A DNA stretch of 14,399 nt from JBMYQA01 sp049600855. GTDB taxonomy: Bacteria > Bacteroidota > Bacteroidia > Cytophagales > Flammeovirgaceae. The notes below the pieces were generated by a model that had not been told where the DNA came from, made no database searches, and saw only the letters and a list, made by a program, of their open reading frames with translations. Shown in pieces: positions 13,316 to 14,399 of this stretch (position 1 is the stretch's first letter; each line of letters begins with the position of its first letter). Location of the stretch: contig JBMYQA010000145.1 in NCBI GenBank assembly GCA_049600855.1, positions 1-14,399 on the forward strand, in the 5' to 3' direction. The translations under genes were made by a program, and so were the position numbers.

Positions 13316-14399
13316 ATGAATGACATTCAGTCGTTGAAAAGTTGGAAGGTTGTGCGGGATACACCCATTGCCATCGCAGGGCCATGCAGTGCCGAAACAG
13401 AAGAACAATTACTTGAAACGTGTAAGCAAATCAAGGAGTTGGACATTACAATGTTACGTGCAGGCATTTGGAAACCCAGAACTCGACCCAATACTTTTGA
13501 AGGTGTTGGCGAGGTGGGACTCCAGTGGTTTCAGCAGGTGAAAAAGGAGCTAGATATGCCCATTACCACCGAAGTGGCTAACCCCAAACATGTAGAATTA
13601 GCGCTGAAGTACGATGTAGATGTACTTTGGATTGGTGCGCGTAGCACGGTAAACCCATTTACGGTTCAGGAAATTGCCGATGCGTTAAAAGGCGTAGACA
13701 TTCCTGTAATTGTAAAAAACCCCATTAACCCAGACCTTGCCTTGTGGATGGGAGCGATCGAGCGCATTTACAATGCAGGAACACGTCAAATTGCTGCTTT
13801 ACACCGTGGTTTCTCGTCGTTTGAGAAAACAAAATATCGCAATTTACCCATGTGGCAAATTCCAATCTCGTTGAAGAGTAAAATGCCAAACTTGCCTGTC
13901 ATGTGCGATCCTAGCCACATCGCAGGTAATCGTGAACTCATCCAGCCTGTATCTCAAAAAGCCATTGATTTGAATTACGATGGCTTAATGATTGAGACGC
14001 ATTATAATCCAGACGAAGCTTGGAGTGATGCGAAACAGCAGGTAACCCCAAGCAGATTGGGAGAGATTTTGAATGCCATTAAAATCAGAAAACCAGAATC
14101 TGATGATCCGGTATTCAATAATCAATTAGATAACTTACGTAAGCAAATTGATAATGTAGATCGTGAGATTTTGGAAGCACTTTCTGCTCGTGTACACTTG
14201 GTTGAAAAAATCGGTGACTACAAGAAAGATAACAACGTAACCGCTTTCCAAGCAGAGCGTTGGATTAAGGTATTCCAAACGCGCCCTGAGTGGGGCGAGG
14301 AGTTGAAGTTACATAAACCTTTTGTAGAGTCTCTTTTGAAGTTAATTCATGATGAATCTATTCGTATTCAAACCAAAATATTAAATACAGAAACGGTTT
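13316..14399 (+). CDS. Bifunctional DAHP synthase / type II chorismate mutase, 3' end cut by the window edge
   Basis: This enzyme joins phosphoenolpyruvate and erythrose-4-phosphate (first step of the shikimate pathway) and also converts chorismate to prephenate. ATG 13316 is preceded closely by GGAAG. The frame is open to the edge with 361 residues visible, and this fusion type is usually about 360 aa, so little is missing. The DAHP synthase domain (about 1-258) is the type I-beta form: AGPCSAET (21-28), KPRT (53-56), WIGARSTVNPF (105-115), KNP (134-136), HRGFSSFEKTKYRN (163-176) and CDPSHIAG (197-204). Likely metal ligands are C24, H201, E227 and D238. The AroQ-type chorismate mutase domain starts near 268 with LDNLRKQIDNVDREILEALSARVHLVEKIGDYK. 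Fusion couples the first pathway step to the Phe/Tyr branch and allows feedback control through the mutase domain. Confidence 0.95.
   Translation, partial: MNDIQSLKSWKVVRDTPIAIAGPCSAETEEQLLETCKQIKELDITMLRAGIWKPRTRPNTFEGVGEVGLQWFQQVKKELDMPITTEVANPKHVELALKYDVDVLWIGARSTVNPFTVQEIADALKGVDIPVIVKNPINPDLALWMGAIERIYNAGTRQIAALHRGFSSFEKTKYRNLPMWQIPISLKSKMPNLPVMCDPSHIAGNRELIQPVSQKAIDLNYDGLMIETHYNPDEAWSDAKQQVTPSRLGEILNAIKIRKPESDDPVFNNQLDNLRKQIDNVDREILEALSARVHLVEKIGDYKKDNNVTAFQAERWIKVFQTRPEWGEELKLHKPFVESLLKLIHDESIRIQTKILNTETV

Noticed and set aside
13350..13541. 63-codon plus-strand ORF near the right edge
   Set aside because: It is out of frame with the DAHP synthase domain, which is supported by many conserved motifs across the same bases.
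1..14399. CRISPR arrays, insertion sequences, tRNA or rRNA genes
   Set aside because: I saw no regularly spaced direct repeats, no transposase or integrase motifs, no tRNA-like cloverleaf and no rRNA sequence on either strand.

Overview
The window looks like chromosomal DNA of a Bacteroidota bacterium, probably a Cytophagales-like lineage. The sequence is AT-rich. Intergenic regions lack strong Shine-Dalgarno sequences, and one gene has a perfect TAnnTTTG-type -7 promoter element just before its ATG. Several products are typical of the phylum: a short LptF/LptG permease, a roughly 1000-residue exported TPR protein, a bacterial geranylgeranylglyceryl phosphate synthase, an AAA-like/PD-(D/E)XK ATPase, and a DAHP synthase fused to a type II chorismate mutase. 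The species assignment is inference; there is no rRNA or tRNA here to confirm it.

Left part (1-8418), all on the minus strand. Read in transcription order, it holds a GGGP synthase-like prenyltransferase (8418-7642) and a large exported TPR protein (7343-4401) closed by a clear hairpin terminator. Next come a REC-PAS-sigma54-AAA+-Fis response regulator (4187-2334) and an LptF/LptG permease (2237-1140), also closed by a terminator. The strand ends with two small exported proteins of unknown function that are almost contiguous (889-215 and 212 to the left edge). The regulator and permease are 96 bases apart without a visible terminator and may be co-transcribed.

Right part (8832-14399), all on the plus strand. 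It holds pyruvate kinase with its own terminator, an AAA-like ATPase/PD-(D/E)XK protein, a membrane-associated family 2 glycosyltransferase, and a bifunctional DAHP synthase/chorismate mutase that runs off the right edge with 361 residues visible. The divergent region 8419-8831 separates the two halves and contains a cluster of GCAT motifs and a long interrupted hairpin.

Most of the window is housekeeping: glycolysis, entry to aromatic amino acid synthesis, LPS export and ether-lipid precursor synthesis. I found no CRISPR array, insertion sequence, integrase or obvious defence island. The least explained elements are a 55-codon plus-strand ORF with an exact 18-bp tandem duplication (7429-7596), a large bulged hairpin overlapping a 15-codon ORF in the leader of the DAHP synthase gene (13157-13224), the GCAT cluster at 8587-8635, and the AAA/PD-(D/E)XK gene. 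I do not see convincing evidence for a new multi-gene system.
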